Assembly (NCBI RefSeq): GCF_037044555.1 | Contig: NZ_CP146275.1 | Span: forward strand, 848,501 to 912,500 | Length of the DNA stretch: 64,000 nt | Origin: Pelagibacterium nitratireducens | GTDB lineage: Bacteria > Pseudomonadota > Alphaproteobacteria > Rhizobiales > Devosiaceae | Reading direction: 5' to 3' | In this document: positions 36,754 to 46,761 of the stretch, piece by piece | Layout of the letters: each line of letters starts with the position of its first letter | Numbering within the stretch: the first letter of the stretch is position 1 | Notes under the pieces: model-generated | Told to the model about the DNA's origin: nothing | Seen by the model: only the letters and a program-made list of their open reading frames with translations | The model's database searches: none | Program-made: the position numbers and the translations under genes

Positions 36754-37818
36754 TCATCGGGAGTCGGTAAGCCCGTCGAGAAGAATGGGCGGGGTATCCA
36801 GGGTATTGGGAAGCGAGACCCCGGCGGGGGCCTGCCCGGTATCGGCAGCGGCATTTTCCGAGGGTGGAACGCCGGGCCAATAGCGGGCCCGTTCTTCGGC
36901 ACGGGCGAGGGTCTCCGGGGCGATGCCGCGCAGCATCTGTTCGAGTGCGTCCTCGGTCAAACCCTGCCTGCGGGCCAGGGTGCGGTACATGGCGGCGGTC
37001 TCGATATCTTCGGCGACACCTTCGGCAGCGGCCAGCATCATCGCGTAGCGCACCTGACCCACTGCATTTCCGGCCTCGGCGGCGCGGCCATACCAGCGCG
37101 CAGCACCCTGGGCATCGCGGGTGCCGTCATGGGCACCCATATAGAGCAAGGTTGCGTATTCGACCTGGGCTTCGGGCAGGCCCTGTTCGGCGGCCATTTC
37201 GAGGAGATCGAGTGCCCCGGCGGTATCGGGCGCGACCCCGGCGCCCTCGAGCAGCATGATGGCATAGTCATATTGCGCTTCGGGAAGCCCCGCTTCGGCC
37301 GCCTCCCCGATCAACTCGGCCGCCTGGACGAGACTGGGTTCGGCATAGGTTCCCTCCACATGGAGCAGGCCCAGATTGTACTTGGCCGCCATATGCCCGC
37401 CATCGGCGGCCTTTTGGAACAGCGCGGCGGCGCGTTCGCGATTGCGTGGCACGCCAGTGCCGGTCTGATAGATCATGGCGAGCTGGAACGTCGCCTGAAT
37501 GTCACCGTTCTGGTCGGCCTGGGCGTACCAGGTGATGGCGCGTGGGATATCCTGTGGCACGCCGAGCCCATTGGCGTGGATTTCCGCGATCAGGGTCTGC
37601 GCCACGGCATCGCCGGTCGCGGCGCGACGTTCGGCCAGCCGCAGGGCGGTCAGATAGTAGCCGCGCTGGAAGGCGCCATAGGCCAGATCGACGCCCTCGG
37701 GCGGGTTGAGCAGCATGCGCGAGATGTCGAGCGCTTCGTCCATCTGCTGGCTTTGGGCAACGGCCACGACGGGGGAGAGCGCCATAAGCCCGGCAAGGAG
37801 TGTTGCTGACAGTCTCAT
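36754..37818 (-). CDS. Exported SEL1-repeat protein
   Basis: 354 residues with signal peptide (MRLSATLLAGLMALSPVVAVAQS) and at least five SEL1-type repeats, for example DIPRAITWYAQADQNGDIQATFQLAMIYQTG, AAALFQKAADGGHMAAKYNLGLLH and AARWYGRAAEAGNAVGQVRYAMM. Such helical solenoids mediate protein-protein contacts in the periplasm. Its ATG overlaps the stop of the thiamine-phosphate synthase gene (ATGA), so they are co-translated, though no functional link is evident. The C-terminus is Pro-rich. Confidence 0.88.
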   Translation of the reverse strand: MRLSATLLAGLMALSPVVAVAQSQQMDEALDISRMLLNPPEGVDLAYGAFQRGYYLTALRLAERRAATGDAVAQTLIAEIHANGLGVPQDIPRAITWYAQADQNGDIQATFQLAMIYQTGTGVPRNRERAAALFQKAADGGHMAAKYNLGLLHVEGTYAEPSLVQAAELIGEAAEAGLPEAQYDYAIMLLEGAGVAPDTAGALDLLEMAAEQGLPEAQVEYATLLYMGAHDGTRDAQGAARWYGRAAEAGNAVGQVRYAMMLAAAEGVAEDIETAAMYRTLARRQGLTEDALEQMLRGIAPETLARAEERARYWPGVPPSENAAADTGQAPAGVSLPNTLDTPPILLDGLTDSR

Positions 37819-38354
37819 GTGGCGTCTCCGGGGGCAATCTTGTCCCAGTCGGCCTGCACGAATGCGGCAAATTCGGATTTGAGGCCGGAAAGGTCCTGTG
37901 AGAGGTCGGCGCAAAAAACCGAGGGCACCTCGAAGGTTTCGGCCCACCAATCGGCCATCTCGCGCCCGTCGACATCGGTGCGGTCGCCAAACATCAAATA
38001 GTCGATCTCGAGCTCGCCCCGGGTCATGGCCTCGTGTCGCGAGCCGATATCGCCGGTGCCCACGATGAAATCGGGCTTGAGTGCGTCCAACGCTTCGCGC
38101 AGTGCCTTGATGCCGCCCGACATGTGCACGCCATCCACATAGGCTTTCCTGACCAGATCGGGCCGGTTGTCGAGCAGTACGGCGCAATTGGTTTTCTGAG
38201 CGATTTTGGCCAGCGTCTTTGCGCGGTCGGTATAGGCGAAATCGTCCTCCTCGCCAGCCTTGAGCAACAGCGCCGCAGCCGGCACGCGTGCCAAAGTCGC
38301 TTCGAGCCGTTCAACATCGATCTCCGGCTCTGCAATCAGGAATATTTCTGCCAT
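37815..38354 (-). CDS. thiE: Thiamine-phosphate synthase family protein
   Basis: 179 residues of a ThiE/TenI-type TIM barrel, shorter than E. coli ThiE (about 211). Visible: AVLLDNRPDLVRKAYVDGVHMSG (the DGVHxG region), KPDFIVGTGDIGSRHEAM and IDYLMFGDRTD. The usual substrate-binding segments are changed, so it may be a divergent enzyme or TenI-like protein instead of the main ThiE; the symbol is tentative. It lies downstream of fba behind a terminator and overlaps the SEL1 gene. No TPP riboswitch is seen. Confidence 0.75.
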   Translation of the reverse strand: MAEIFLIAEPEIDVERLEATLARVPAAALLLKAGEEDDFAYTDRAKTLAKIAQKTNCAVLLDNRPDLVRKAYVDGVHMSGGIKALREALDALKPDFIVGTGDIGSRHEAMTRGELEIDYLMFGDRTDVDGREMADWWAETFEVPSVFCADLSQDLSGLKSEFAAFVQADWDKIAPGDAT

Positions 38355-38395
38355 GGTGCCCCAGTCGTTTCGCTCCCCTTTGCCGCCAAACAATG

Positions 38396-38433
38396 ACAAA
38401 AAAAGGGACGCTGCGTCGATACAGCGTCCCTTT
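38396..38433 (-). terminator. Terminator of fba
   Basis: On the minus strand AAAGGGACGCTG pairs perfectly with CAGCGTCCCTTT, followed by a T run. Confidence 0.92.
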
Positions 38434-38500
38434 GCGTATGGGAAGACTATTCGGCAGTACGATGCCAGCGCTTTTCCGGCCTTGCCGCCGGAAAAACCGT

Positions 38501-39523
38501 TCAGGCCGCCCTGTCGAGTTCGGGAGCCCACCGGCCCAGCGAGGCCAGCGAATTCATCCTGGCGCGGTGGATGAACGCGCGGCGTCCAGCTTCGACATTT
38601 TCGGCCTTGCCGCCCCAGGTCTGGAGCGCTTCGGCCTGCAAAGCACGGCCATAGGAAAAGGTCAGCGCCCAGGGCAGCTTGCCGATATTGTGCATGGCCG
38701 AGAGATTGGCGCTGGCCTGTTCGGAGGTCTGGCCGCCCGAAAGGAAAGCGATACCGGGAACGATGGAGGGCACAGTGGCCTTCAGCGTCCGTACCGTGCG
38801 TTCGGCGACCTCTTCGATGGAAACCTTGGGGCCGTTGACGCCGGGGATCACCATGTTGGGTTTCAAGATCATCCCATCGAGCGCCACACCGGCCATGCGC
38901 AGCTGTTCGAAGACTTCGCCGAGCGTGTCGGTGGTGACTTTTTCGCAGGTTTCGATCGTGTGGTTGCCGGGCTTGCCGTCGGCCAATACTTCGGGCTCGA
39001 CGATCGGCACGATGCCGGCTTCCTGGCAGAGCGCCGCATAGCGGGCGAGGGCATGGGCGTTGGCGTGGACTGAAGCGCGGGTGGGCTTGTTTTCGCCGAT
39101 ACCGATGACCCCGCGCCATTTGGCAAAGGCGGCGCCGATCCGTGCGTATTCGGCGAGGCGGTCGCGCAGGCCATCGAGGCCTTCGGTCACCGTCTCATCG
39201 ATATAGCCAGGCATGGGCTTGGCGCCGGTATCGACCTTGATGCCGGGCAGGCAGTTGGTGGCGGCCAGCATGTCGACGAAGGGCGTGCCATCGGCGGCTG
39301 ATTGGCGGATGGTTTCGTCAAACAGGATGACGCCGGAAATATAGTCGGTCATCGCTTCGGTGGCGCCGAACAGCATCTCGCGATAGTCGCGACGATTTGT
39401 TTCGGTCGATTCCAGGGAGATGGAATCGAAGCGTTTCTTGATGGTGCCGGTCGATTCGTCGGCGGCCAGGATGCCCTTGCCGGGCGCAACGAGCTGGTTG
39501 GCGATCTCGCTCAGTCGAGACAT
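38501..39523 (-). CDS. fba: Fructose-bisphosphate aldolase class I
   Basis: 340-residue Schiff-base aldolase, the eukaryote-like class I type. Diagnostic residues are the Schiff-base lysine K221 in GMILKPNMV, K135 in FAKWRGV, E177 in VEPEV and the N-terminal GKGILAADEST. Splits fructose 1,6-bisphosphate into triose phosphates. It is the fourth gene of a same-strand set tkt-gap-pgk-fba, each separated by a terminator-like hairpin, so the genes may be both co-regulated and independently expressed. Confidence 0.96.
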   Translation of the reverse strand: MSRLSEIANQLVAPGKGILAADESTGTIKKRFDSISLESTETNRRDYREMLFGATEAMTDYISGVILFDETIRQSAADGTPFVDMLAATNCLPGIKVDTGAKPMPGYIDETVTEGLDGLRDRLAEYARIGAAFAKWRGVIGIGENKPTRASVHANAHALARYAALCQEAGIVPIVEPEVLADGKPGNHTIETCEKVTTDTLGEVFEQLRMAGVALDGMILKPNMVIPGVNGPKVSIEEVAERTVRTLKATVPSIVPGIAFLSGGQTSEQASANLSAMHNIGKLPWALTFSYGRALQAEALQTWGGKAENVEAGRRAFIHRARMNSLASLGRWAPELDRAA

Positions 39524-39562
39524 CGGACGCTAAACCCCATGGATGTGAATGTGGGGCTAAAA

Positions 39563-39603
39563 TACCCGAACGTCACGGTCACAATCGATTAGACGTTCGG
39601 GTA
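39563..39603 (-). terminator. Hairpin between pgk and fba
   Basis: Perfect 12-bp arms TACCCGAACGTC and GACGTTCGGGTA with a 17-nt loop; on the minus strand TATTTTAG follows. Probable terminator or attenuator of pgk. Confidence 0.7.
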
Positions 39604-39639
39604 TAGAACGAAGGGATTAGGCGGGCGTTGTCTGTCTAC

Positions 39640-40845
39640 TCAACGGGGTTTGAGTGCATCCACGCCGGGAAGCGGTTTGCCTTCCATCCATTCGAGAAAG
39701 GCGCCACCGGCAGTCGAGACATAGGTGAAGCTGTCCTTGACCCCGGCATGGGCCAGGGCAGCGACGGTATCGCCACCACCCGCGACCGAAGTCAGAAGCC
39801 CTTTTTTGGTGCGTTCAGCGGTGTATTTGGCAATCTCGACGGTTGCCGTGTCGAATGGATGCATCTCGAAGGCACCCAGTGGGCCGTTCCAGACGACGGT
39901 TTTGGCTTCGTTGATCGCGGTCTTGATCTTTTCGACCGATTGCGGCCCGGCGTCGAGCACCATGCCGTCCTTGTCGATGGCGTCGAGCCCATAAACGCGG
40001 CTTGGCGTATCGGCCTTGAAATGCCAGGCGACGACGCCGTCGATAGGCAGGATGATGGCGCAACGGGCTTCTTCGGCCTTGTCCATTATGCGCAGCGCGG
40101 TTTCCTTGAGGTCGCGTTCGCACAGCGATTTGCCCACGTCATAGCCCAGCGCGTAGATGAAGGTGTTGGCCATGCCGCCGCCGATCACCAGCGCCTCGAC
40201 CCGTGTGACGAGATTTTCGAGCAGGTCGATCTTGGTGGAGACCTTGGCGCCGCCGACGATGGCGATGACCGGCTTTACCGGATTGCCCAGCCCGGCTTCG
40301 AGCGCCTTGAGTTCGGCTTCCATGGCACGGCCGGCGGCGGCGGGCAGGGCGTGCGCCAGGCCTTCGGTCGAGGCATGGGCGCGGTGGGCCGCCGAAAAGG
40401 CATCGTTGACATAGAGGTCACCCAGCGAAGCCATGGTGGCGACCAGTTCGGGATCGTTGGTTTCCTCGCCGGGATGGAAGCGGGTGTTTTCCATAAGCAC
40501 CACCGAACCGGCTTCGGCGCTTTGAATCACCTTCTTTGCATCGGAGATATCGGACCAGTCGGTGGACGCGAAATGGACCGGCTTGCCGATGATCTTGTGC
40601 AGGGCGCTCACCACCACCTTGAGGCTCATGTCGGGATCGACCTTGCCCTTGGGGCGTCCGAAATGGGCAAGAAGGATTGGCAAACCGCCCTTGTTGGCGA
40701 TCTCCTGGATGGTGTGGGCCACACGCTCGACGCGGGTGGCGTCGCTCACCTTGCCATCCTTGACGGGCACGTTGAGGTCGACGCGGACAAGCACGCGTTT
40801 CCCGTCGAGGTCGAAATCGTCAAGGGTCTTGAAGGCGGCAGTCAT
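39640..40845 (-). CDS. pgk: Phosphoglycerate kinase
   Basis: 401-residue two-domain kinase converting 1,3-bisphosphoglycerate and ADP to 3-phosphoglycerate and [19 protein letters not shown] at the N-terminus, [18 protein letters not shown] and [12 protein letters not shown] near the C-terminus are all family hallmarks. The ATG at 40845 gives the normal length; a 16-residue upstream extension is not conserved. Sits between gap and fba. Confidence 0.97.
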   Translation of the reverse strand: MTAAFKTLDDFDLDGKRVLVRVDLNVPVKDGKVSDATRVERVAHTIQEIANKGGLPILLAHFGRPKGKVDPDMSLKVVVSALHKIIGKPVHFASTDWSDISDAKKVIQSAEAGSVVLMENTRFHPGEETNDPELVATMASLGDLYVNDAFSAAHRAHASTEGLAHALPAAAGRAMEAELKALEAGLGNPVKPVIAIVGGAKVSTKIDLLENLVTRVEALVIGGGMANTFIYALGYDVGKSLCERDLKETALRIMDKAEEARCAIILPIDGVVAWHFKADTPSRVYGLDAIDKDGMVLDAGPQSVEKIKTAINEAKTVVWNGPLGAFEMHPFDTATVEIAKYTAERTKKGLLTSVAGGGDTVAALAHAGVKDSFTYVSTAGGAFLEWMEGKPLPGVDALKPR

Positions 40846-40919
40846 GGTCGCATCCATCCGGTCTGGAATTCGAAAGGTCCCCTCGGCCATCACAGTGGCT
40901 CAAGGGCGGGCGATAGGCA

Positions 40920-40947
40920 AGAAAAAGGCGCTCCGAACGGAGCGCCC
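40920..40947 (-). terminator. Terminator of gap
   Basis: On the minus strand GGCGCTCC-GTT-CGGAGCGCC-like stem followed by TTTTTC, between gap and pgk. Confidence 0.88.
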
Positions 40948-40968
40948 TTCGATTGGCAATCGTTGGGC

Positions 40969-41976
40969 TCAGAGCACCTTGCCAAACGCCACGGCGGTGT
41001 CGCTCATGCGGTTGGAGAACCCCCATTCATTGTCGTACCAGGACAGGATACGCACGAAAGTGCCTTCCATGACCTTGGTCTGGTCCATGTGAAAGATCGA
41101 GGAATGGGGATCGTGGTTGAAATCGGTCGACACCAGCTTTTCGTTGGTAAAGCCCAGGATACCCTTGAGCTTGCCCTCGGCAGCGGTCTTGATCGCCGTG
41201 TTGATTTCCTCGACCGAAGTTGTCCTTTTGGCGATGAACTTGAAGTCCACCACCGACACATTGGGGGTCGGCACGCGGATCGAGGTGCCGTCGAGCTTAC
41301 CATTGAGTTCGGGCAACACCAGGCCCACGGCCTTGGCGGCGCCCGTGGTGGTGGGGATCATCGAGAGCGCCGCGGCGCGACCGCGATAGAGATCCTTGTG
41401 CATGGTGTCGAGCGTGGGCTGGTCACCGGTGTAGGAGTGGATCGTGGTCATGAAGCCTTTTTCGATGCCCACGGCTTCATTGAGGACATAGGCGACCGGG
41501 GCCAGGCAGTTGGTGGTGCACGAGGCGTTCGAGATCACCGAATGCTCGGGCGAAAGCTTGTCGTGGTTGACGCCATAGACCACCGTCAGGTCCGCGCCTT
41601 CGGCGGGTGCCGAAACGATCACTTTCTTGGCGCCGGCTTCGAGATGGGCCGAGGCCTTTTCCTTGGAGGTGAAAATGCCCGTGCATTCCATCACGATATC
41701 GACGCCCATCTCCCCATGAGGCAGTTCGGCAGGATTGCGCACGGCAGTCACCTTGATCGGGCCACGGCCCACGTCGATCGTATCGCCTGAAACCGTCACG
41801 GTGCCGGGAAAGCGGCCATGCACCGAATCGTAGCGGATCAGGTGGGCATTGGTTTCCACCGGCCCGAGGTCGTTGATGGCAACGACCTCGATGTCGGTGC
41901 GGCCGGATTCGATGATGGCGCGCAGGACGTTGCGGCCGATGCGGCCAAATCCGTTGATGGCGACGCGGACGGTCAT
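40969..41976 (-). CDS. gap: Glyceraldehyde-3-phosphate dehydrogenase
   Basis: 335-residue NAD-dependent enzyme of glycolysis. It shows the nucleotide-binding INGFGRIGR (7-15), catalytic C153 in [13 protein letters not shown]180 in [10 protein letters not shown] and the C-terminal [18 protein letters not shown] eight bases before the ATG at 41976 fixes the start. The position after tkt and before pgk is typical of this bacterial group. Confidence 0.97.
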   Translation of the reverse strand: MTVRVAINGFGRIGRNVLRAIIESGRTDIEVVAINDLGPVETNAHLIRYDSVHGRFPGTVTVSGDTIDVGRGPIKVTAVRNPAELPHGEMGVDIVMECTGIFTSKEKASAHLEAGAKKVIVSAPAEGADLTVVYGVNHDKLSPEHSVISNASCTTNCLAPVAYVLNEAVGIEKGFMTTIHSYTGDQPTLDTMHKDLYRGRAAALSMIPTTTGAAKAVGLVLPELNGKLDGTSIRVPTPNVSVVDFKFIAKRTTSVEEINTAIKTAAEGKLKGILGFTNEKLVSTDFNHDPHSSIFHMDQTKVMEGTFVRILSWYDNEWGFSNRMSDTAVAFGKVL

Positions 41977-42013
41977 GGAGCTACTCCTTGAGTATGGATA
42001 TGCCGAACGGGAG

Positions 42014-42039
42014 GAAAAAGGGGCGCTGAACACGCCCCT
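42014..42039 (-). terminator. Terminator of tkt
   Basis: On the minus strand GGGGCG/CGCCCC stem with a 7-nt loop followed by TTTTT, between tkt and gap. Confidence 0.8.
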
Positions 42040-42056
42040 CGGGATTTGAAAGTCTC

Positions 42057-44036
42057 TTAAAGTTGGGCTTTGGCCGCTTCAACAGCGGCTTTGGTTGTAA
42101 TACCGAAGTGGTTGTAGAGCGCGTTGATCTCGCCCGAGGCACCGAACCCGGTCATGCCGACAAAGCGGCCCTTCTCGCCGAGGAATTTGGACCACCCCAT
42201 CTCGATGCCCGCCTCGATGGCGACGCGGGCCCGCGCCTTGCCAAACACCGTACGTTTGTAATCGTCGGACTGGGCCCAAAACAACTCCATCGAAGGCACC
42301 GATACCGCGCGGGCCGAAATGCCCTCGTCGGTCAGCTCCTTGGCGGCTTCGACGGCAAGCTGGGTTTCCGAGCCGGTGCCGAAGATGACGACGTCGGCGT
42401 CCTTGTCACCCCAGATCGAATACGCGCCGCGCAGGCACTGGTTGTCTTTGGAGTATTCGGTGCGCAATGCCGGCAGGTTCTGGCGCGAAAGCGCGAGCAC
42501 CGAAGGCTGCTTGAAGCGTTCGAGGGCGATTTCCCAGCATTCGGCCGCTTCCATGGCGTCGGCGGGGCGGAAGACCAGAAGGCCGGGGATGGCCCTGAGG
42601 GCTGCCAGATGCTCGACCGGCTGATGGGTCGGCCCGTCTTCGCCCAGACCGATGGAATCATGGGTCATGACGAGCCCGACCCGGATGCCCATCAGGGCGG
42701 CAAGCCGGATCGAGGGGCGGCAGTAATCGGTAAAGGTCAGAAAGGTGCCGCCATAGGGGTAGAGCCCGCCATGGAGCGCAATTCCGTTCATGGCCGAAAC
42801 CATGCCGTGCTCGCGGATACCGTAATGGACATAGCGGCCCGAATAATCGTTGGCGGTCAGCGGCAGGGTCTGGGAGGTATTGGTATTGTTCGAGCCGGTC
42901 AGATCGGCCGAACCACCGAGGGTTTCGGGCATGGCGCCATTGATGACTTCGAGCGCCTTCTGGGAGGAGGCGCGGGTGGCGAGCTTGGGCTTTTCCTCGG
43001 CGAGCTTGTGCTTGTAGCTGGCCATCGCCGTCTTGAGCGCTTCAGGCAGATCGCCGCGCATGCGGCGCTCGAATTCACCCTTGGTCTCGGCATCTGCGGC
43101 ATTGAGGCGTTCGGTCCAGGCGCTGCGCGCCTTGGTGCCGCGGTTGCCCGCAAGCCGCCATGCGTCCATCAAATCTTCGGGCACCTCGAACGGGCCGTAT
43201 TTCCAGCCGAGCTCGGCCTTGGCCAGTGCAATTTCGTCGGTTCCGAGCGGGGAGCCGTGCGCCTTGGCGGTGCCGGCCTTGTTGGGCGAACCGAAGCCGA
43301 TCGTGGTCTTGGCAGCAATGAGCGTCGGCTTGTCGGACTTCTGGGCGTCCTTTAGTGCCTTTTCGATCTGGTCGGGATCGTGACCGTCGATTTCCATCGT
43401 GTTCCAGCCGACAGCCTTGAAGCGGGCGATCTGGTCGGTGGAATCGGCCATCGAGACCTTGCCGTCGATGGTGATGTCGTTGTTATCCCAGATGACGATA
43501 AGCTTGTTGAGTTTCAGATGCCCGGCCAGCGAGATCGATTCCTGGGCAATGCCTTCCATAAGGCACCCGTCACCGGCATAGACGTAGGTGAAATGGTTGA
43601 CCAGGTCGTCGCCGTATTCGGCGTTGAGATGGGCTTCGGCGATCGCCATGCCGACCGAATTGCCAAGGCCCTGGCCCAGCGGCCCCGTGGTTGTTTCGAT
43701 GCCGTCGGCGTGGCCGTATTCGGGATGGCCGGCAGTCTTGTAACCGAGCTGGCGAAAATTCTTGATGTCGTCGAGCGTCATGTCCTCGTAGCCCAGAAGA
43801 TAGAGCGAGGAATAGAGCAGCATCGAGCCGTGGCCCGCCGAGAGCACGAACCGGTCGCGGTCCGGCCAGTGGGGGGCCTTGGGGTCGAATTTCATGATCT
43901 TTGTGAACAGCACGGTGGCGATGTCGGCGCCGCCCATGGGCAGTCCCGGATGGCCGGAATTGGCGGCCTGCACGGCGTCCATGGAAAGGGCGCGAATGGC
44001 ATTGGCCATGGCATCGTGTTTGGCTCTGTCTGTCAT
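42057..44036 (-). CDS. tkt: Transketolase
   Basis: 659-residue thiamine-diphosphate enzyme of the non-oxidative pentose phosphate pathway and, where present, the Calvin cycle. N-terminal SGHPGLPMG, the diphosphate/magnesium motif GDGCLMEGI, the second-domain [18 protein letters not shown] and the C-terminal [15 protein letters not shown] are intact, and the length is normal. First gene of the minus-strand carbon-metabolism set; divergent from the DUF4164-zapA pair. Confidence 0.97.
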   Translation of the reverse strand: MTDRAKHDAMANAIRALSMDAVQAANSGHPGLPMGGADIATVLFTKIMKFDPKAPHWPDRDRFVLSAGHGSMLLYSSLYLLGYEDMTLDDIKNFRQLGYKTAGHPEYGHADGIETTTGPLGQGLGNSVGMAIAEAHLNAEYGDDLVNHFTYVYAGDGCLMEGIAQESISLAGHLKLNKLIVIWDNNDITIDGKVSMADSTDQIARFKAVGWNTMEIDGHDPDQIEKALKDAQKSDKPTLIAAKTTIGFGSPNKAGTAKAHGSPLGTDEIALAKAELGWKYGPFEVPEDLMDAWRLAGNRGTKARSAWTERLNAADAETKGEFERRMRGDLPEALKTAMASYKHKLAEEKPKLATRASSQKALEVINGAMPETLGGSADLTGSNNTNTSQTLPLTANDYSGRYVHYGIREHGMVSAMNGIALHGGLYPYGGTFLTFTDYCRPSIRLAALMGIRVGLVMTHDSIGLGEDGPTHQPVEHLAALRAIPGLLVFRPADAMEAAECWEIALERFKQPSVLALSRQNLPALRTEYSKDNQCLRGAYSIWGDKDADVVIFGTGSETQLAVEAAKELTDEGISARAVSVPSMELFWAQSDDYKRTVFGKARARVAIEAGIEMGWSKFLGEKGRFVGMTGFGASGEINALYNHFGITTKAAVEAAKAQL

Positions 44037-44220
44037 GATATCCCGAAGCGTTCGACGTTAGGAAAAATGGCGATGCGGCGGTCCGCACGAGACGGCCCGG
44101 TCGCGCGAGGCAGACACATAACAGGTCCGGTTAACGAGTCAATGTCGGGGCCGTCTTGCCCGGGGGTTGGTGCCCTTGCCATTTCCGCCACTTTTGGGGT
44201 TATTGTGGGCACCAGAGGCA

Positions 44221-44520
44221 ATGGATTCGAAGGACGCGCCCAAAGTGACATCGCCATCGACCGGAGAGAGCTTTACCACAGCCATCGAACGGCTCGACCG
44301 GGCGCTCAACCGGCTCGACACATCGGTCCGCTCGCTGTCGGGACGGCTGCGCACATCGTCCCAGCTTCAGGCCGACAGCCAGCGGCTGGCCGGAGACCTC
44401 GACCGGGCCAATGCGCGGGCCGAACGGCTCGACCAGGCCGCCGAGACGGTTTCCAGGCGCATCGAGGAGGCGCTGACCAGCGTGCGTTCAGTGCTCGAAG
44501 AGGGAGATGCCCGTGGCTGA
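44221..44520 (+). CDS. DUF4164 coiled-coil protein
   Basis: 99 residues, nearly all helical and heptad-like (AIERLDRALNRLDTSVRSLSGRL, then LAGDLDRANARAERLDQAAETVSRRIEEAL). This matches the alphaproteobacterial DUF4164 family that commonly precedes zapA. It overlaps the zapA start by eight bases, so the two are probably made together, and a role in division-ring assembly is an inference from context. AGAGG is close to the ATG. Confidence 0.78.
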   Translation: MDSKDAPKVTSPSTGESFTTAIERLDRALNRLDTSVRSLSGRLRTSSQLQADSQRLAGDLDRANARAERLDQAAETVSRRIEEALTSVRSVLEEGDARG

Positions 44521-44896
44521 AGTCAGTGTCGAAATCAATGGCCGCAAATACCGCATGGCGTGCGAGGACGGGCAGGAAACCCACCTCTCGTCCCTGGCCA
44601 CCCGGTTCAACAGCTATATCGACGATTACAAGGGCACGTTCGGCGAGATCGGCGATAACCGGCTTACGGTCATGGCCGGGATTGCGGTGGTCGATGAGCT
44701 TGTCGAGGCCGAGCGCAAGCTCGAGCAGCTGCGGGGCGAACTGCAGACGGTGACCAAGGCGGGCAACGACGTGGCCGCCGAGGCCGAAACCATGGAAAGC
44801 AAGTTCGCCGCCAAGCTGGCCGATGTCGCCCGCCGTATCGAATCGATAGCAACCGCCGTCGATGCTGCCGGTCAGGAGCCTCAGGGCAACTCGTGA
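44513..44896 (+). CDS. zapA: Cell division protein ZapA
   Basis: 127 residues. The N-terminal ZapA domain (VSVEINGRKYRMACEDGQETHL) is followed by RFNSYIDDY, DNRLTVMAGIAVVDEL and a coiled-coil tail. ZapA binds FtsZ filaments and bundles the Z-ring. The start is the GTG at 44513, six bases after AGGGAG; the ATG at 44507 touches the ribosome site and is unlikely. In most relatives 6S RNA and the 5-formyl-THF cyclo-ligase gene follow directly; here two genes intervene. Confidence 0.93.
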   Translation: MAEVSVEINGRKYRMACEDGQETHLSSLATRFNSYIDDYKGTFGEIGDNRLTVMAGIAVVDELVEAERKLEQLRGELQTVTKAGNDVAAEAETMESKFAAKLADVARRIESIATAVDAAGQEPQGNS

Positions 44897-44963
44897 GCGA
44901 TCGGGCGCGGTCGCCGGCGTGTACTGCGTGCAATGGCTTGGACGGGTTTAAGGCCCTTGCCCG

Positions 44964-45464
44964 TCAGGGCAGCACGAATGGCAGGTCGGTATCGCCTGTC
45001 TTTTCGCCAAACCGGGTGATCAGCGCGTGGACCTGACCGCGGTGGTGGGTCTGGTGATTGAAGATCTGCATGATGAGCAGCGCGCGCGGCTTTGACATGT
45101 CACGTCCGACTGCCCCGCTGTGCCAGGACAGATCGCCTGCGATCGCCTCGGGCGTCATGGCATCGGCCCATTCGATCAGGACCTGGTCGAGGTCCTGCCG
45201 CTGTGCCCACAGACTGTTGAAGTCCTCGATCATGGTTGCGCTGCGTGCAATTGGCACGTCCGGTGCCTGCGCGGCGCCGAAGCGGGAAAGCCAGATGCGG
45301 TCGGCCCAGTAGAGATGAGACAGCGTGCCGTGGATCGATTTCCAGAAAGCCCCCTCGTCTGAGCGGCGCTGAGCATCGGAAAGCCGCAGCGCAGCCCCAT
45401 AAACGCGGCGGTTGAGTTCGGCATTGTAGCGCGCCATGGTGCGCGCATATTCGGGCGTAATCAT
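44964..45464 (-). CDS. DinB family protein
   Basis: 166-residue four-helix DinB/YfiT-type protein (not the polymerase). The metal-binding histidines are visible in SIHGTLSHLYWADRIW and FNHQTHHRGQVHA. Members are often thiol-S-transferases or stress-induced proteins of unknown substrate. The promoter carries a perfect palindromic operator over the -35 box, so it is probably repressed. It is opposite in direction to zapA and to the following membrane protein gene. Confidence 0.88.
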   Translation of the reverse strand: MITPEYARTMARYNAELNRRVYGAALRLSDAQRRSDEGAFWKSIHGTLSHLYWADRIWLSRFGAAQAPDVPIARSATMIEDFNSLWAQRQDLDQVLIEWADAMTPEAIAGDLSWHSGAVGRDMSKPRALLIMQIFNHQTHHRGQVHALITRFGEKTGDTDLPFVLP

Positions 45465-45500
45465 CGGGCTGCTCCCATGGTGACCTGCAGGCGTTGACCA

Positions 45501-45544
45501 ATGTTATGTGCAGGATTGTATTTATGTCAATAATGCTGACATAA
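45501..45544 (-). promoter_or_regulatory. Promoter and palindromic operator of the DinB gene
   Basis: On the minus strand TTGACA (45530-45525) and TAACAT (45506-45501) are 18 bases apart. A perfect inverted repeat TTATGTCA (45522-45529) and TGACATAA (45537-45544) with a 7-base spacer covers the -35 box. It lies in a 300-base gap with no other gene; the rest of the gap shows nothing else I can assign. Confidence 0.55.
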
Positions 45545-45764
45545 GCAGGGATATTTCGGGCATTTCTTCGTGCCGGGTCTGCGGTTCCTGCAGTCCGTTG
45601 TTTACCATTTATCCCCGGATTGATGGACATGTCATGTTGGTTATCCTTTGATTGGGTAACAATCCGATCCGTTAATGCGATCGGAAATGGGGCTGTGCGG
45701 ATACAAAAAAACGCATTTCGGGCAATTGAACTTGGCCGCACCGCCTTGAAAACGGGGTATCGCC

Positions 45765-46529
45765 ATGTCTGTCAGCGCATCACAAGCGCCTGTTCTTTCC
45801 ATTGATCTCACGCGTTGCGCGCAATGGGTTGCCAAAATTTCGGCGGTCATCATCGCTCTGGGCATTGTGCGCGAAATCGTCATTGGCCGGATCGGGCTGG
45901 ACACGCCGCTCAAGGAATTGCGCCACATAGCGCTCGATGCCGAGTTGTCGCTGCCAGCATTTTATTCAGCCGTCCTGATCCTGGCGATCGGGGCAACCCT
46001 GATGGTCATGGGGCGTACAGTGCGCCAGACCGGGGGAGTGGATGCGCGGCGCTGGACCATACTGGGGGTCATCTTCTGCCTTATGGCAATCGATGAGGCG
46101 GCGAGCTTTCACGAATCGCTGATGATGCCGCTGCGCAACGCCTTCGATCTCACCGGGATATTGTATTATTCCTGGGTCATTCCCGGCGCCATCGCGGTGG
46201 CATTGATCGGCGCTTATTACCTGCCTTTCCTCTTGCGCCTGCCGCGCCGCACCGCCGTCCTGTTCACCATCGCCGGCGGGGCCTATGTCGGCGGTGCGCT
46301 GGGGATGGAACTGGTGGGCGGCGCCGTCGAAAGTGCCACGGGCAAGGAGACCGTGGCCTATTCGATATCCATCCTGATCGAGGAGGGGCTTGAGATCGTG
46401 GGGCTGACGCTGTTTTTCTATGCTCTGACCGACCATATCGCCCGCGCATGGGACAGTGTTGGTCTTGCTTTTTCCGCCCGAACACTTGCCGTCGAGCGCA
46501 GCGCACTCCATCCGGTACCGGCCCAATAG
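45765..46529 (+). CDS. Polytopic membrane protein of unknown function
   Basis: 254 residues with about six membrane helices (near 24-42, 66-84, 97-113, 133-156, 163-185 and 205-222). I do not recognise a named family. Charged residues sit inside or at the ends of helices in a way that suggests a metal or proton site: DEAASFHES (D110, E111, H116, E117), GMELVGG (E182) and IEEGLEIVG (E206, E207, E210). It stands between the DinB gene and 6S RNA, a position where relatives usually have nothing. No ribosome site is obvious at the ATG. Confidence 0.65.
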   Translation: MSVSASQAPVLSIDLTRCAQWVAKISAVIIALGIVREIVIGRIGLDTPLKELRHIALDAELSLPAFYSAVLILAIGATLMVMGRTVRQTGGVDARRWTILGVIFCLMAIDEAASFHESLMMPLRNAFDLTGILYYSWVIPGAIAVALIGAYYLPFLLRLPRRTAVLFTIAGGAYVGGALGMELVGGAVESATGKETVAYSISILIEEGLEIVGLTLFFYALTDHIARAWDSVGLAFSARTLAVERSALHPVPAQ

Positions 46530-46605
46530 GGCTGCGGCCCGCCGGGCTGGAAAACATTTGGTCCTTACCCACTTTTCGGGACGCTCACAAAGGCCTATAT
46601 GATCG

Positions 46606-46761
46606 CGTGCTGCCCGGTTCGTGTAGGATACTGCATCCCCGGGGCCTTATCGATCCTAAAGGGAGCTGTCCCTGACCAGGCCCGTGGGCTTGGACAAACG
46701 GCGCCCACCTACTAACGTAGGTTCCCGGGATCGACACATCCCACGGCCAGGGCGGCACAAG
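46606..46761 (+). ncRNA. ssrS: 6S RNA
   Basis: About 155 nt between zapA and the 5-formyl-THF cyclo-ligase gene, the standard place for 6S RNA. The ends pair (GTGCTGCCCGG with CCAGGGCGGCAC), and the inner part has the alphaproteobacterial hairpin ACCTAC-TAAC-GTAGGT followed by TCCCGGGATCGACACATCCCACGG-like sequence split over 46716-46747. 6S RNA mimics an open promoter and holds the sigma-70 RNA polymerase in stationary phase. TATATGAT upstream at about 46597 is a likely -10 box. The ends are estimates. Confidence 0.85.

Noticed and set aside
37815..38500. TPP riboswitch in front of the thiamine-phosphate synthase gene
   Set aside because: The gap holds only the fba terminator and a short leader; the conserved CUGAGA and related TPP elements are not present.
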